From positions 1 through 64,000 of the forward strand of contig NZ_VUYS01000002.1 of NCBI RefSeq assembly GCF_008389435.1: a DNA stretch of 64,000 nucleotides, read 5' to 3'. The translations under genes were made by a program, and so were the position numbers. The notes below the pieces were generated by a model. It was not told where the DNA came from. It did no database searches and was given only the letters and a program-made list of their open reading frames with translations. The DNA is from Candidatus Nitrosocosmicus agrestis (GTDB lineage Archaea > Thermoproteota > Nitrososphaeria > Nitrososphaerales > Nitrososphaeraceae). Every line of letters starts with the position of its first letter. The stretch's first letter is position 1. Shown here piece after piece: positions 37,861 to 47,176 of the stretch.

Positions 37861-38316
37861 ATGAGTTTTATCACGCATTTGTTATTCTATTCTTTATATT
37901 GAGATCAACAAATCTCAGTGACTAATGTGTTTATTCATCAAATCAATGCATCTTTCGCTTATAGAGAGAACGGTTAATTCGATCGAAAATATTATTCATA
38001 TCATAGTTGGAGATTAGCCATTTATTTTCTTATATGGCAAGAATTAAGCATAGTGTCCTTTGTTATGCTATGGAATATTATGTTTTTTTTACAACAAATA
38101 TTCAGCTTGTCAGATTTTCAGCAACCTTTCCATCTTGAGTGTCAACTCTATATCGTGACACGGAACCAATGTAATCTATGTAATTATTTTTTTAGGTGGC
38201 ATAAGGAATGGGGTGTCAACATTATTGCAGATAGATCCAGATAAATCCTTAGAGATTGTCAGAATATTAGAGGATAGATTTCCTACATTTTATCTTAAAA
38301 GTACTCAGATGGGATT

Positions 38317-38556
38317 GTGGAAAGAAAAATATGTAAATACAATTTGAGAATTTTGGGACAATCGAGGATAATAATAGCGACAAAAGAAACAGAATTTGGA
38401 TCTGATTCCAATGCTAGGTATTACAAGAATTCCAAATTATTTTTGCAGGAATTGTTGTCAAGTAAAGAGTTATTGGAGATCCAATTTGAGGATAAGGAAG
38501 GGATAGATTTTTCTAAATGTGATGGCAGACACATGGAATCTGAACCAAGAAATTAG
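38317..38556 (+). CDS. hypothetical ORF, weak
   Basis: A 79-residue charged frame with a GTG start: ARYYKNSKLFLQELLSSKEL, LEIQFEDKEGIDFSKCDG. Upstream, a different frame reads DPDKSLEIVRILEDRFPTFY LKSTQMG, which also looks protein-like and ends near 38345. Together they may be two pieces of one broken gene. No family was recognised. Confidence 0.35.
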   Translation: MERKICKYNLRILGQSRIIIATKETEFGSDSNARYYKNSKLFLQELLSSKELLEIQFEDKEGIDFSKCDGRHMESEPRN

Positions 38557-38655
38557 CCAAAAATCACATTTACAATACTTAAAATTCTAATTATTAAAGC
38601 TTTGTAGATGCGGAAAAGCACATTATACTCATTAACAATAATAATCTTTTTGTTA

Positions 38656-39621
38656 TTAGTTCTTTAGTCCTTGTGCTACTAGTATGGAATAGCATCCTAC
38701 ACCACATTTTTCACATATTGGCTTTAGTGCCTTAGAATCAGAACTCCCTATGCAACAAGGATGTTTTGTCTTTCCTTTATGATCTACAGAGAGAATGGCC
38801 CAAGACGGGCAGTCAACTGGAGTAGTGCTGACACCGCCCCATGTTCCTTTCATTAGTTGAAGTTGTTTTTCGGTATTCATTATGAATTCAGGATATTTTT
38901 TGTGTAATTGGATTATTGTATCAATTACTTTATTCCTAATCTCACCAAAGGGAAGCCATAGAGGATCATTATCAGCAAATGGAGTATGGAACTGGAATCC
39001 AATCTTATTTATAGTCCCTTTCCATTCTGCTATCAAATCCTCTATAGTTTTGTAGTTTAGGGAATTAATAGTCATTGTGATCCATATATCTTTCCACGCA
39101 GGTTTGCCATTTCTTGACGGTCCTTTTATATAGTCAAGGATATTCTTCTTTGTTTTTTCATAGGATCCTTTTCCCCTTATGCTATCGTGTATTTGTTCAG
39201 TACCGTCTAAAGAGACCCAGTAAAAATAGAGTTTATCAAAACGTGGGAGCGGATAAGTACCATTTGTGACTACACAAACACGTCTAGGCATTTCATCACA
39301 GAATGTTTTGATAACATCTTGTCTCATTAATGGTTCTCCTCCTACTAAAGTTACCACATAGACATTATGCTTCTTGAATGTTTCATTAATTAACTTCCTC
39401 CAATCTTCCACGCTTAGTTCGTTTTTTTCATTTCTTCGTGTTTTCCACCAATAACAATGAGAGCAATGAAGGTTACATACATTAATAATATCTGCAGAAC
39501 CGTAAATGAAAGGCTTTGATTTTAAAAGTTTTATTGCCATGTATTTAGAGAGCATATTAAAATGAGCCGGAAAATCTCTAATTATATCAGTTATACCCAT
39601 TCCATAGATGAGATCTACCAA
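38656..39621 (-). CDS. radical SAM protein with cysteine-rich C-terminus
   Basis: A 321-residue soluble protein. The 4Fe-4S binding motif C-x3-C-x2-C is in NVCNLHCSHCYWW (Cys49, 53, 56), followed by LVGGEPLMRQDVI (GGEP motif) and a radical SAM barrel (VSLDGTEQIHDSIRGKG). The C-terminal part, DCPSWAILSVDHKGKTKHPC CIGSSDSK and ICEKCGVGCYS, contains five or six cysteines, like a SPASM-type or auxiliary cluster domain. It probably activates SAM to modify a peptide, lipid or small molecule. The substrate is unknown. No precursor peptide or partner enzyme is adjacent. Confidence 0.9.
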   Translation of the reverse strand: MVDLIYGMGITDIIRDFPAHFNMLSKYMAIKLLKSKPFIYGSADIINVCNLHCSHCYWWKTRRNEKNELSVEDWRKLINETFKKHNVYVVTLVGGEPLMRQDVIKTFCDEMPRRVCVVTNGTYPLPRFDKLYFYWVSLDGTEQIHDSIRGKGSYEKTKKNILDYIKGPSRNGKPAWKDIWITMTINSLNYKTIEDLIAEWKGTINKIGFQFHTPFADNDPLWLPFGEIRNKVIDTIIQLHKKYPEFIMNTEKQLQLMKGTWGGVSTTPVDCPSWAILSVDHKGKTKHPCCIGSSDSKALKPICEKCGVGCYSILVAQGLKN

Positions 39622-39834
39622 TAACTATCAAATATCATTAGATTCTATATTATATTAAGGATAGTCCATTATTTAGAGAACTACTTTAAAATCAAATAAA
39701 TAACATGTTTCTTTTATAAATTATCTACTTTAGGGACATTGTCTATAATTATTATTGCAGAATAATTGTAATATATTCTGAATTAGATGTTAAATTACGT
39801 AACAAACTAGGCAATATTATATGAATATGGATAT

Positions 39835-40008
39835 TCAAGACAAGTCTATGTAATTCTCTTGCAAATACTGATTTGAGTGACCTCTGGAGCAAACATGCAT
39901 TAAATTTGGCTCATCGGCGGATTGGGCCTTAAATTTATCAACGTCCGCTACGTATACAGCACTAAAAATAATACCGCAAGTTTTACATTTTAACATGAGC
40001 ATAGGCAT
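39835..40008 (-). CDS. 57-residue zinc-ribbon protein
   Basis: Encodes MPMLMLKCKTCGIIFSAVYV then ADVDKFKAQSADEPNLMHVC and SRGHSNQYLQENYIDLS. C-x2-C near the start and C-x3-H (CSRGH) later form a plausible Cys3His zinc site. It has a clean ATG. Similar tiny zinc ribbons are common in Nitrososphaeria. Confidence 0.65.
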   Translation of the reverse strand: MPMLMLKCKTCGIIFSAVYVADVDKFKAQSADEPNLMHVCSRGHSNQYLQENYIDLS

Positions 40009-40338
40009 ACTATTTCATTACTTCCATATACTTATTACGTCAAAGTTGCTATTAACTTTACAAAAATATAGACAAAAACTATTCAATATTTTGTGAATAT
40101 ATTACATCAATCAAAACCGAAGTAGTTTAATCAATTATATCGATGATATCCATTATTGAAATATTACTCCATAGTGAAATGACATATTGTCTATGTGCAG
40201 ACAATCAAAGGAATCCGGTTGTAATTAGTGTTGAATTGAAGAACAACACGGACTTTAAGCGAGATACGCAATGATTTCCTTATTAGGTACAAAATGTATA
40301 TATTATATGTGCAAAACAAAAAATACGCTTATGGTTTA

Positions 40339-40446
40339 ATGATGTCAATACCTTTACTTTACAAAGTTATTGCGTCTCATAAAATAGAAGGCGAATCTAA
40401 AATTGTTTTTTGTGATAATAAACCTTCTGATGTTATTGTGAAGTAA
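40339..40446 (+). CDS. 35-residue ORF at head of a small-ORF cluster (weak)
   Basis: Encodes MMSIPLLYKVIASHKIEGES KIVFCDNKPSDVIVK and ends 15 bases before the next start. It is called only because it is followed closely by three more + strand frames. Confidence 0.35.
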   Translation: MMSIPLLYKVIASHKIEGESKIVFCDNKPSDVIVK

Positions 40447-40461
40447 TTTAGGTAATGATTT

Positions 40462-40806
40462 ATGATTTCATTATTTGACAATGGTAAATTAATAAAGTAT
40501 TATCTAAACAGAAATGATATTTTAATATCCTCCAATCCAGGTTTTGAAATAGATTTATCTGGGGGCAGAACTCATCAAACCGCTTTAGATATATTTCCTA
40601 ATTCCTTGTTTAATAAAAAAGTCAGGCTATCTGACGAGAGTTTTGTGGGATTTGCGATGGAAACGACTGATAAAAAGATAATAGTTTTTGGGGATTACGA
40701 ACAACGATATGATATTCCAAAATCAAAAGCAGATGAAGATGATAACAGCATTTCATTAGACATGGAGTGGAATGAATTTGCCACATATAGGGTAAATGAC
40801 GTCTAA
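40462..40806 (+). CDS. hypothetical protein, PRC-barrel-like pattern
   Basis: A 114-residue beta-rich soluble protein. The segment FNKKVRLSDESFVGFAMETT DKKIIVFG, ending in RYDIPKSKA, resembles a PRC-barrel strand order (GKKVx-x-Sx-G-x-VGx-V... IPxS). This is weak. The first half is unassigned. GGTAATGATTT before the ATG may serve as a ribosome binding site. Confidence 0.5.
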   Translation: MISLFDNGKLIKYYLNRNDILISSNPGFEIDLSGGRTHQTALDIFPNSLFNKKVRLSDESFVGFAMETTDKKIIVFGDYEQRYDIPKSKADEDDNSISLDMEWNEFATYRVNDV

Positions 40807-40819
40807 AGGTTGGAATTAA

Positions 40820-41104
40820 ATAAAATCACAGATAAAGGTATCATTTGATGATTCTAACTATCGATTTACGATATATAAAATAAAGGTATGGCTTGATGAA
40901 GCCCATGATTTGTCTTATAGAGAAGAAGATAAACTTCATCCGGATCGGTATTATAAACTTTGGATATTCTTTAATGATGACAAAACGATCTCAATATCTT
41001 AAGATTATTTGAAGAACGCTAATATTCAAAACTGTTGGCAAACTGGGTGGCATTGGAGGCTTGACAATATAGATAATGAAGCATCAAGTAAAAAAAGTAA
41101 TTAA
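40820..41104 (+). pseudogene. start-less frame with one in-frame TAA
   Basis: Reads SQIKVSFDDSNYRFTIYKIK VWLDEAHDLSYREEDKLHPD RYYKLWIFFNDDKTISIS, a TAA at 41000, and DYLKNANIQNCWQTGWHWRL DNIDNE to a stop that overlaps the next ATG. The sequence looks like real protein but has no ATG/GTG/TTG at its head. It is either a decayed gene or one with unusual decoding. Confidence 0.45.
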
Positions 41105-41337
41105 TGAAGCAACAATTTAGGGAATCCTTGAGTGATAATTATAAAAAGAAGGATTTCAAAGTTACAGCAGAATTTAATGGAAAATATTTTAACAATATTT
41201 CCGTTGGTAAATACTTGCAGTTGGAAAATTTGACCGAAAATTACTTTATTGAATGCCCGATAGTTCTCTCACTTGCATGGGAATTTATAATGAATAACTT
41301 TGAACCTATCAACAGCCAACAACATACAGTTATGTAG
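41104..41337 (+). CDS. hypothetical protein (77 residues)
   Basis: Its ATG overlaps the stop of the interrupted frame before it (TAATG). The product is charged with a short hydrophobic stretch: FKVTAEFNGKYFNNISVGKY and IECPIVLSLAWEFIMNNF. No family was recognised. Confidence 0.45.
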   Translation: MKQQFRESLSDNYKKKDFKVTAEFNGKYFNNISVGKYLQLENLTENYFIECPIVLSLAWEFIMNNFEPINSQQHTVM

Positions 41338-41380
41338 GGCACTATAAGAATTTCACATGATCTGTCCTCCTTCTTTACTT

Positions 41381-41656
41381 TTATTTGTAAAAAGAATTGC
41401 TAAACCAAAAGCGTGAAAAATCTTGGTATAAATCTTTATGAGGTATTAGAAAATCACCAGATATAATAGTAGTAATCAGTTCTTTATTATTCACGAGTAG
41501 TTTGAACATGTCAAGTTCAGTTACGATACCTGCAAGTGTAATTCCATCCAAGATAATTACTCTTCTAATCTTGCTTTCATGCATGAGTTTGATGGCGTCT
41601 AAAACGGATGCATCATGTGATAAGGTTGTCAGTGGATAGCTCATTAGTTTTCTCAC
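41381..41656 (-). CDS. CBS-domain protein, truncated
   Basis: A 91-residue protein holding one CBS motif: LTTLSHDASVLDAIKLMHES KIRRVIILDG then LAGIVTELDMFKLL. CBS domains work in pairs that bind adenosine nucleotides. Only one is present here. The frame is open for 23 codons upstream (QAELKGALFSLSDLKVLV) but with no start codon, so the GTG at 41656 is used by default. It is probably a remnant of a two-CBS protein. Confidence 0.65.
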   Translation of the reverse strand: MRKLMSYPLTTLSHDASVLDAIKLMHESKIRRVIILDGITLAGIVTELDMFKLLVNNKELITTIISGDFLIPHKDLYQDFSRFWFSNSFYK

Positions 41657-41861
41657 AAGAACTTTCAGATCCGATAATGAAAAAAGGGCACCTTTTAGTT
41701 CAGCCTGCTATTAAGAAACAATGATATTTTATGATATATCAACTAGGCGGTTTAAATTCTTAATTTATCCACTCAATTATAGGTAGTATAATATTTTTTT
41801 TAACTACCATTCACTTTGCATTAATTTGACATGATAAACATATCGCATGTCGTCACTAAAA

Positions 41862-41938
41862 TTAGTAGCGTCTTTGTCAGGATTAAGTTCCGTATGGTAT
41901 GTGGGTTCATAAAAATCATGAGGATATCCACATGGGTC
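41862..41938 (+). repeat. dispersed repeat, A+B copy (gap 41657-42165)
   Basis: TTAGTAGCGTCTTTGTCAGG, ATTAAGTTCCGTATGGTATG, then AAATCATGAGGATATCCACA TGGG. It contains both the GATTAAGTTCC module and the B palindrome. No gene is seen in the rest of the gap. Confidence 0.9.
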
Positions 41939-42165
41939 AATATTTATCAATTAACTTGAATCATCTTCGAATTCTAATTACTATAAAGTTCATACATAAT
42001 CCAAACAGACCCTGTGTTAGGTCTATACCACACTAGAAAATTCATTTCTACTATGTGGTAATAGTCAAATTCAAAATCCCTATCTATCTGTGTATTATCA
42101 ACTATAACTAGCTGAAAGCTCTATATTATTGTTCATAGTAACGATTAAAGTCATTTATCATCGAT

Positions 42166-42423
42166 ATGCGTCATGACTTACTTAATAGAGACAAAATATA
42201 TACATATAATGTGATAAGCGAAGAAAATACTCAACCTAAAACTAGGTCTTTATATTCTTATAAAAAATTCTCGTCAATGAGGCCATTCGTGGAAGAAAAC
42301 GGAAATATAAAACCCTGTGTAATTTGCGGTAACAAGGCTACTCAAGAAGCGGTTTTCACTGTAGATGGAGCTACCATTATAGAAAAATACTGTGATTCAT
42401 GTTCAAAAAATAATTTCTCATAA
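42166..42423 (+). CDS. small CxxC zinc-binding protein (85 residues)
   Basis: KPCVICGNKATQEAVFTVDG ATIIEKYCDSCSKNNFS places two CxxC pairs 23 residues apart around a beta hairpin, a treble-clef or ribbon zinc site. The first 45 residues are polar. Function is unknown. Confidence 0.7.
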   Translation: MRHDLLNRDKIYTYNVISEENTQPKTRSLYSYKKFSSMRPFVEENGNIKPCVICGNKATQEAVFTVDGATIIEKYCDSCSKNNFS

Positions 42424-42690
42424 TAGATTTCTAAAGATCTTTATCTGACTGTTACTTTCAAAATAGACAATGGTGATTATTTCTGCAGTCTCGATTGTGA
42501 GGATGAAAACGAAATAGATTTTTTTAAAAGATGAGAATTAAGAATTATTACCCTATGGTTATATCTCTATTTTGTTATCAAAATAATCCTCTAACGTCGC
42601 TGATATGGATTACAACTTGTGTGAATCATATCAGAATATTTTGAAAATACTTGAAATTGTGTGACATCCCTATCTTTTTCGTCAAAGGTT

Positions 42691-42960
42691 TTATTTTAAA
42701 TCATATCCAATTTTTCGAGCAAAATCAACTATTTGAATTCTTCGAGTATGTTTACATCCTTCTGCCATCCTTTCTTTATTATATAAAAATGATTTGCAAC
42801 TGCAAACCCATATCTTATTTAGTCTAAAAACCTGATACTTTTCTCCAGTTTTAAATGAAGTTACAAGATACTCATCTTCATCCACATTATATTCAATAGA
42901 CTTGGTAATACGAATTGGGCTCGCATTACGCGGGTGTGATAGGGACATTAAGAGTATCAA
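42691..42960 (-). CDS. SWIM zinc-finger protein
   Basis: An 89-residue protein. The motif VCSCKSFLYNKERMAEGCKH is the SWIM signature C-x-C-x(n)-C-x-H. Upstream, YLVTSFKTGEKYQVFRLNKI W is the usual beta sheet of the domain. SWIM domains bind DNA or protein; free-standing small versions are common in Nitrososphaeria. The fifth residue is also Met and may be the start. Confidence 0.75.
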   Translation of the reverse strand: MILLMSLSHPRNASPIRITKSIEYNVDEDEYLVTSFKTGEKYQVFRLNKIWVCSCKSFLYNKERMAEGCKHTRRIQIVDFARKIGYDLK

Positions 42961-43483
42961 TATAGATTAGCGATTCAAACTTATTAAGCGACGCTAAAAG
43001 TATTATATAATCTTAATACTAAAAAAGATATTTCTTTTCTATCACCCAACAGCGAGTCAATAGTTTTTTAGTTTTCTAAATTCTAATCAACTATTGGTTA
43101 GCAAGAATGAAGACGGTGAAGAGAGTGAAGACTTCAGAACGCGCGAGGCCAAGTTTGCCTGTAAGGTTTTATTTCCTTTTATTTTCTATTCTGCTTCATT
43201 GTACTAAGGTAATAATAGTATACTAAGGTAACAAATTGAGTATAACTAATGGAGTGGTTGGTAACGATTAATGGATACTCATCTATCTACGGTATGTTCT
43301 ATCAAGATTGTCAGCATCAGGAACTAAACAATCATCTCAATGACATTCAGGACATTTAACATCGACACTTATCTCATAATCAATAATGTGAATAAAAGTA
43401 ATACATCTAAAACAGAATATAAAAATTAGCATTATCTAAATCACATAGAATATCTAACATAATCTTAGTTAATTCAGGTTACC
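42961..43483. other. intergenic, no gene seen
   Basis: Upstream of the SWIM gene and behind the 126-residue gene. Only very short frames. No repeat copy. Confidence 0.4.
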
Positions 43484-43864
43484 TTATTTTTCCTCATCCT
43501 TATCCTCTTCTTTTTTTCTAAACGTAAACCACTTATCCTTATCTGCTATATCGTCTTTAACGAGACTTTTTCCTATACCGGATTTTAAACCAGTAATCCC
43601 TGGATTGGAATCTTTAAAAGCGTCAGCTATTCCCATTGCTGTTCCAACTTCTCCGTGATGAAAACGCCTATTTTTTACATATACCTTACCAGGTTTTTTC
43701 TGTGAATTCCATTTCGATGTAATTACGTCTCCTATGGATTCACCCAACTTGAGCCATTCATCATATTTAATCGATGAGGATTCGGTAGGAGGGGTTTTTG
43801 ATTTTTTGTCTATTTTGTTTAGTTCTATTGATTCATCGATTTTGTTTTCCTCTGGATTATTCAC
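43484..43864 (-). CDS. hypothetical protein (126 residues)
   Basis: A highly charged soluble protein. The N-terminal 35 residues are polar. The conserved-looking core is YDEWLKLGESIGDVITSKWN and YVKNRRFHHGEVGTAMGIAD AFKDS. No cysteine, signal peptide or known motif. It begins 4 bases after the end of the 81-residue gene, in the same operon. Confidence 0.6.
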   Translation of the reverse strand: MNNPEENKIDESIELNKIDKKSKTPPTESSSIKYDEWLKLGESIGDVITSKWNSQKKPGKVYVKNRRFHHGEVGTAMGIADAFKDSNPGITGLKSGIGKSLVKDDIADKDKWFTFRKKEEDKDEEK

Positions 43865-43868
43865 GGAA

Positions 43869-44114
43869 TTACGCCTTTATGTTGTTGAGTGTTTCAGTTT
43901 CGTCCTTTGTTACCTTGATCAATAATTTGTGACTGTCATTATTTTCCTCCAAGAAATACCCGGGTATAGAAAAAACATCTTTGACAACCATACGCGCTTT
44001 TGTAATTACATTGTCTTCCTTTATTTCTTGGACATCATCTATATCAGTGTCGTTAAACCTCTTTGTCTCATTCTTAACTACATTTTCCCAATGTATGTTC
44101 TGGCTATGAGCCAT
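43869..44114 (-). CDS. hypothetical protein, PRC-barrel-like
   Basis: An 81-residue protein starting MAHSQNIHWENVVKNETKRF NDTDIDDVQEIKED, continuing with a small beta barrel pattern (VITKARMVVKDVFSIPGYFL EENNDSHKLLIKVT). This is the layout of DUF2171/PRC-barrel-like proteins repeated in many Nitrososphaeria genomes. The function of these is not known. It is the first gene of a two-gene operon. Confidence 0.6.
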   Translation of the reverse strand: MAHSQNIHWENVVKNETKRFNDTDIDDVQEIKEDNVITKARMVVKDVFSIPGYFLEENNDSHKLLIKVTKDETETLNNIKA

Positions 44115-44253
44115 ATCTCTATTTATTTAACACCCAATAAAAATAGAGTATCTTTTTGAATCTTTGATAAATATCTTCTCAAAGAATGATTAATTTTAGT
44201 TTAAAATGACCATAATAGTTATAACATAATTCAATCTGATTGAAATAAACTTT

Positions 44254-44703
44254 CTATAGTCTCGGATCAAAAGTCCCTAAAAAATTCTTTCTAACTTTAG
44301 GTTTTCTCTCATCTTGTTGATTTTCCCTCCAATATGAGTAATAGTGGGGCCTATGGGAACACGATTTACATTTTCCAGGCGGACATTTACCGCATCGGAT
44401 AAACTCTTCTCTGACTGTATAATTATGGGGTAATCCAATAGTTCGAGTTATATTGACATCAAGTTCTCTGCCCTGATAACTAGGTATACAAAGATTAGAC
44501 TCCATCTTATTGTATAATCCAGAATTCTCATCAAATTGTTCATCTGTAATATGAAATACATCTCGTTTCTCCGGAAAATGATTGGAGATAAGTCGGAAAC
44601 TAACAATTGCCTTTCGACATTTGTAGTCCAAATTTGATATGTTAGTGTATATATCATTGCGGGTTCGGCGATATGTGAAACAAATTTGACTCGATTTACT
44701 CAC
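44254..44703 (-). CDS. DUF6788-like zinc-binding protein
   Basis: A 149-residue frame. The C-terminal 60 residues, REEFIRCGKCPPGKCKSCSH RPHYYSYWREN then VRKNFLGTFD, match the C-x2-C...C-x2-C-H-G-P-Y-Y-x-x-Y-W pattern of DUF6788-type proteins. Those often accompany mobile elements. The first 15 residues lie inside a dispersed repeat copy on the opposite strand, so the true start is probably an internal ATG such as the one in YNKMESN. Confidence 0.6.
   Translation of the reverse strand: MSKSSQICFTYRRTRNDIYTNISNLDYKCRKAIVSFRLISNHFPEKRDVFHITDEQFDENSGLYNKMESNLCIPSYQGRELDVNITRTIGLPHNYTVREEFIRCGKCPPGKCKSCSHRPHYYSYWRENQQDERKPKVRKNFLGTFDPRL
44661..44694 (+). repeat. dispersed repeat, module C, overlapping a gene start
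   Basis: GGGTTCGGCGATATGTGAAA then CAAATTTGACTCG, a clean copy. It overlaps the beginning of the longest open frame of the minus-strand gene ending at 44254. Confidence 0.9.
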
Positions 44704-44755
44704 TTACGATACTTTAAATCTCATCATTCTTTTTAACCAAATAAAGATTCATCTA

Positions 44756-46400
44756 TTAGCCTTCATTATTGTCACCTTCTCCATCACTGTTATCGCTGTT
44801 TTCACCACCGCCACCACCATCATCTCCGCCATTATCTTCATCTCCAGCACCACCACCATCGTTGTCTTCTCCATTGCCATTTTGACTATTATCATTGTTA
44901 CCACTGTCACTATCACTATCTGCCCCATCATTGTTTGTTTGCTCACTTGTATCAGCGTTTTCAGTTTGACCATCTCCCTCTGATATTGCTTGTCCAGTAT
45001 CTGAAATAGTATTATCTTCAATATCGCAGACGTCGCCAAGACCGTCGCCATCAGAATCTGATTGATCTGAATTGGATAATGACGGACAGTTATCCTCACT
45101 ATCTATGACCCCATCAGAGTCTGAATCTGCAGATTGTTCTTGTGGAGTTAGAAGAGTTGCTGAGGGTATTTCTGTTGTAGTACTTGGAGATGATGGTGGT
45201 AGTGCTGTACATGCTGGATCATTAGGATTTGTTTTGCAAGGATTAACATAGAAATAGTCACCCCAGAGAACATTGGTGTTATCTGTCGATGTTGGCGGTG
45301 TAGTCTCTGTGGTCGGGGGTGTAGTAGTAGAAGAAGAAGTTGTTCCTCCAGCTACAGGACCATTTGGTGTAAGGTCACATTCGTCGCCTATGCCATCAGA
45401 ATCACTATCTTTTTGGTCGGGGTTAGGTTGGAAGCAGTTGTCTTTAGAGTCATCTACACCATCGGCGTCTTTGTCTACGGTTTCTGTTGAAGTTGTTGAA
45501 GTTGTTGATCCTGTTGTCGATGATGAATGATGATGGTGGTGGTGGTGTGGTACTATCAGAAGTAGAATCAACAATTTCACATGCGTCGCCTATGCCATCG
45601 CCATCAGAATCTTTTTGGTCGGGGTTCACAGTGGAAGGAAAGTTGTCCTCATTGTCAAGTTTTCCGTCTTTATCGGAATCAGTTAATCCTGGTCCAGCAA
45701 ACTGGCTACCAACCACCGTATCGCATGCATCGCCTCTCTTATCATTATCAGAATCTTTTTGGTCGGGGTTAGGTTGAAATTCGCAATTGTCCTTCGAATC
45801 TACTATACCGTCTTTATCAAAGTCAGTATTGTCCTTCTCGCAAGCGTCGCCTATGCCATCGCCGTCAGAGTCTTTTTGGTCTCCATTAGAAACAAATTTG
45901 CAGTTGTCGACATTATTACTTATTCCATCGCCATCTACGTCTACTGACTGACAAGCATCTCCTATACCATCCTTGTTGGTATCTTGTTGATTCGGATTTG
46001 ATGTTTTTGGACAATTATCAATGTCATCGGCAATACCATCTTTGTCGTTGTCTGGTTTGAGAAGTTTAGCATTAGGGTTGGGGTTGTGGTTATTTCCTCC
46101 AGCGGGTCCATTGCCGGCAGGGTTATTTCCTGTTCCTCCTCCAGCGGGTCCATTGCCGGCAGGGTTTTGAGTTGGCGGATTATTGGATTTAGAAGGAGAA
46201 TTATTCGGATTGTTTACCGTGACTGAAACTGAAGGCGAGGATGAAGAAGATGAAGTCGACGATTGGGGCGGTATTGATACCGATACTGTTTTTACATTGT
46301 CACTGTCAATATTCTCAAAGCCATTTCAACCTGAGGGAAAAGTAACCTCAAGTCCGGTTAAAGTCGCCTTTTATCATTACAACAACATCGGCAGAGGTAA
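44756..46400 (-). pseudogene. thrombospondin type 3 repeat surface protein, broken
   Basis: The minus strand codes a long Asp-rich protein. It starts without ATG as ATLTGLEVTFPSG, meets a TGA at 46326-46328, then continues open for about 265 codons with Ser/Asn/Gly-rich linkers ([10 protein letters not shown] repeats). At least six calcium-binding TSP3 units follow ([32 protein letters not shown]). Near 45534-45553, in a CCA/CAC tract, the frame shifts into a 274-codon frame. That frame carries [19 protein letters not shown] and further TSP3 units and an Asp/Asn/Gly-rich tail. Intact relatives are large secreted Ca2+-binding proteins. Two lesions plus a missing start argue for a pseudogene. 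Confidence 0.8.
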
Positions 46401-46548
46401 TTAGTAGAATGTCTTACCAAAATGTAAAATATCTGCAACCATCTAGAATGATCAAAATTAACATAACTAATGAATCTCAGAGAGTCAATTTTCTGAATGA
46501 ATTTTGATTAAAATTTGCGTTCCTAAGTTAATTATACTGTTACTATAA

Positions 46549-46590
46549 TTAGTATCTAGTTCGGTGGAAATCGAGTGGATTTTCACAGGG
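46549..46590 (+). repeat. dispersed repeat, A+B copy (gap 46405-46882)
   Basis: TTAGTATCTAGTTCGGTGGA then AATCGAGTGGATTTTCACAG. GTGGAAATC and GATTTTCAC can pair. Nothing else is seen in the gap. Confidence 0.85.
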
Positions 46591-46855
46591 TCTAGGATTC
46601 AGATCAACGTTAGCTATGACCAGATGGAGACAAACAGCCTTACCTGTATTTGTGAAATATTTAGATATTGGCTTTCTGGATAAGCTGTCCTAGGATATCA
46701 AAAGTAAAGGATATCTACACATATGATAAAAGTAAATAAAACTATTTTCATCAATTATGCAAAAAGTCCGTTATTCTTCTTTAGGTTTTAACAGGTTTGA
46801 ATAACTTATTGTAATTGCTAAATAGATATCAATACCAGAATTTTTACTTCATCAT

Positions 46856-47176
46856 ATCCCAAAATTTATAGATACACATATAATGGGATCATTAGATGGG
46901 GAGAAGCTTAAACATGTTCAAAACTCACCTAGAGATGAATTTGGGGTAACCCATGAGAATCTTATCTACAATAAAGAAGACAAATTATTCTGTTTACTTG
47001 ATGTACCAGATAAAGAAGCCGTAGAGAAGCATCATCATAAACTTGGAATAAGTTGCGATTGGATTATGGAAGTAGGAACTACAAAAGAGAAAATAAATCC
47101 TCAATCATATGGCTGTGATTTCTTGTCTTGTTTTCCTCCTGCCGCAAAGCCCAACAGATTGGTCAATAAGAAATAG
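46856..47176 (+). CDS. DUF4242 family protein with ATC at the expected start
   Basis: A paralog of the gene at 19280. The frame aligns from IPKFIDTHIMGSLDGEKLKH, where the paralog has MPKFLDAHKMGQ. The base triplet at 46856 is ATC in place of ATG. The first usable ATG is at 46883, which would remove the first beta strand. The core (ENLIYNKEDKLFCLLDVPDK, KHHHKLGISCDWIMEV) is well conserved. The C-terminal extension ends in CDFLSCFPPAAKP, with two extra cysteines. It may still be made from ATC or ATG 46883, or be inactive. Confidence 0.7.
   Translation: MPKFIDTHIMGSLDGEKLKHVQNSPRDEFGVTHENLIYNKEDKLFCLLDVPDKEAVEKHHHKLGISCDWIMEVGTTKEKINPQSYGCDFLSCFPPAAKPNRLVNKK

Noticed and set aside
38053-38244. 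63-codon + strand frame
   Set aside because: Random-looking; a neighbouring frame carries more protein-like sequence, and neither can be assigned.
45273-45777. Plus-strand frames opposite the thrombospondin repeats
   Set aside because: Antisense of Asp/Ser/Gly-rich coding repeats; low-complexity Val/Ser sequence without domain features.
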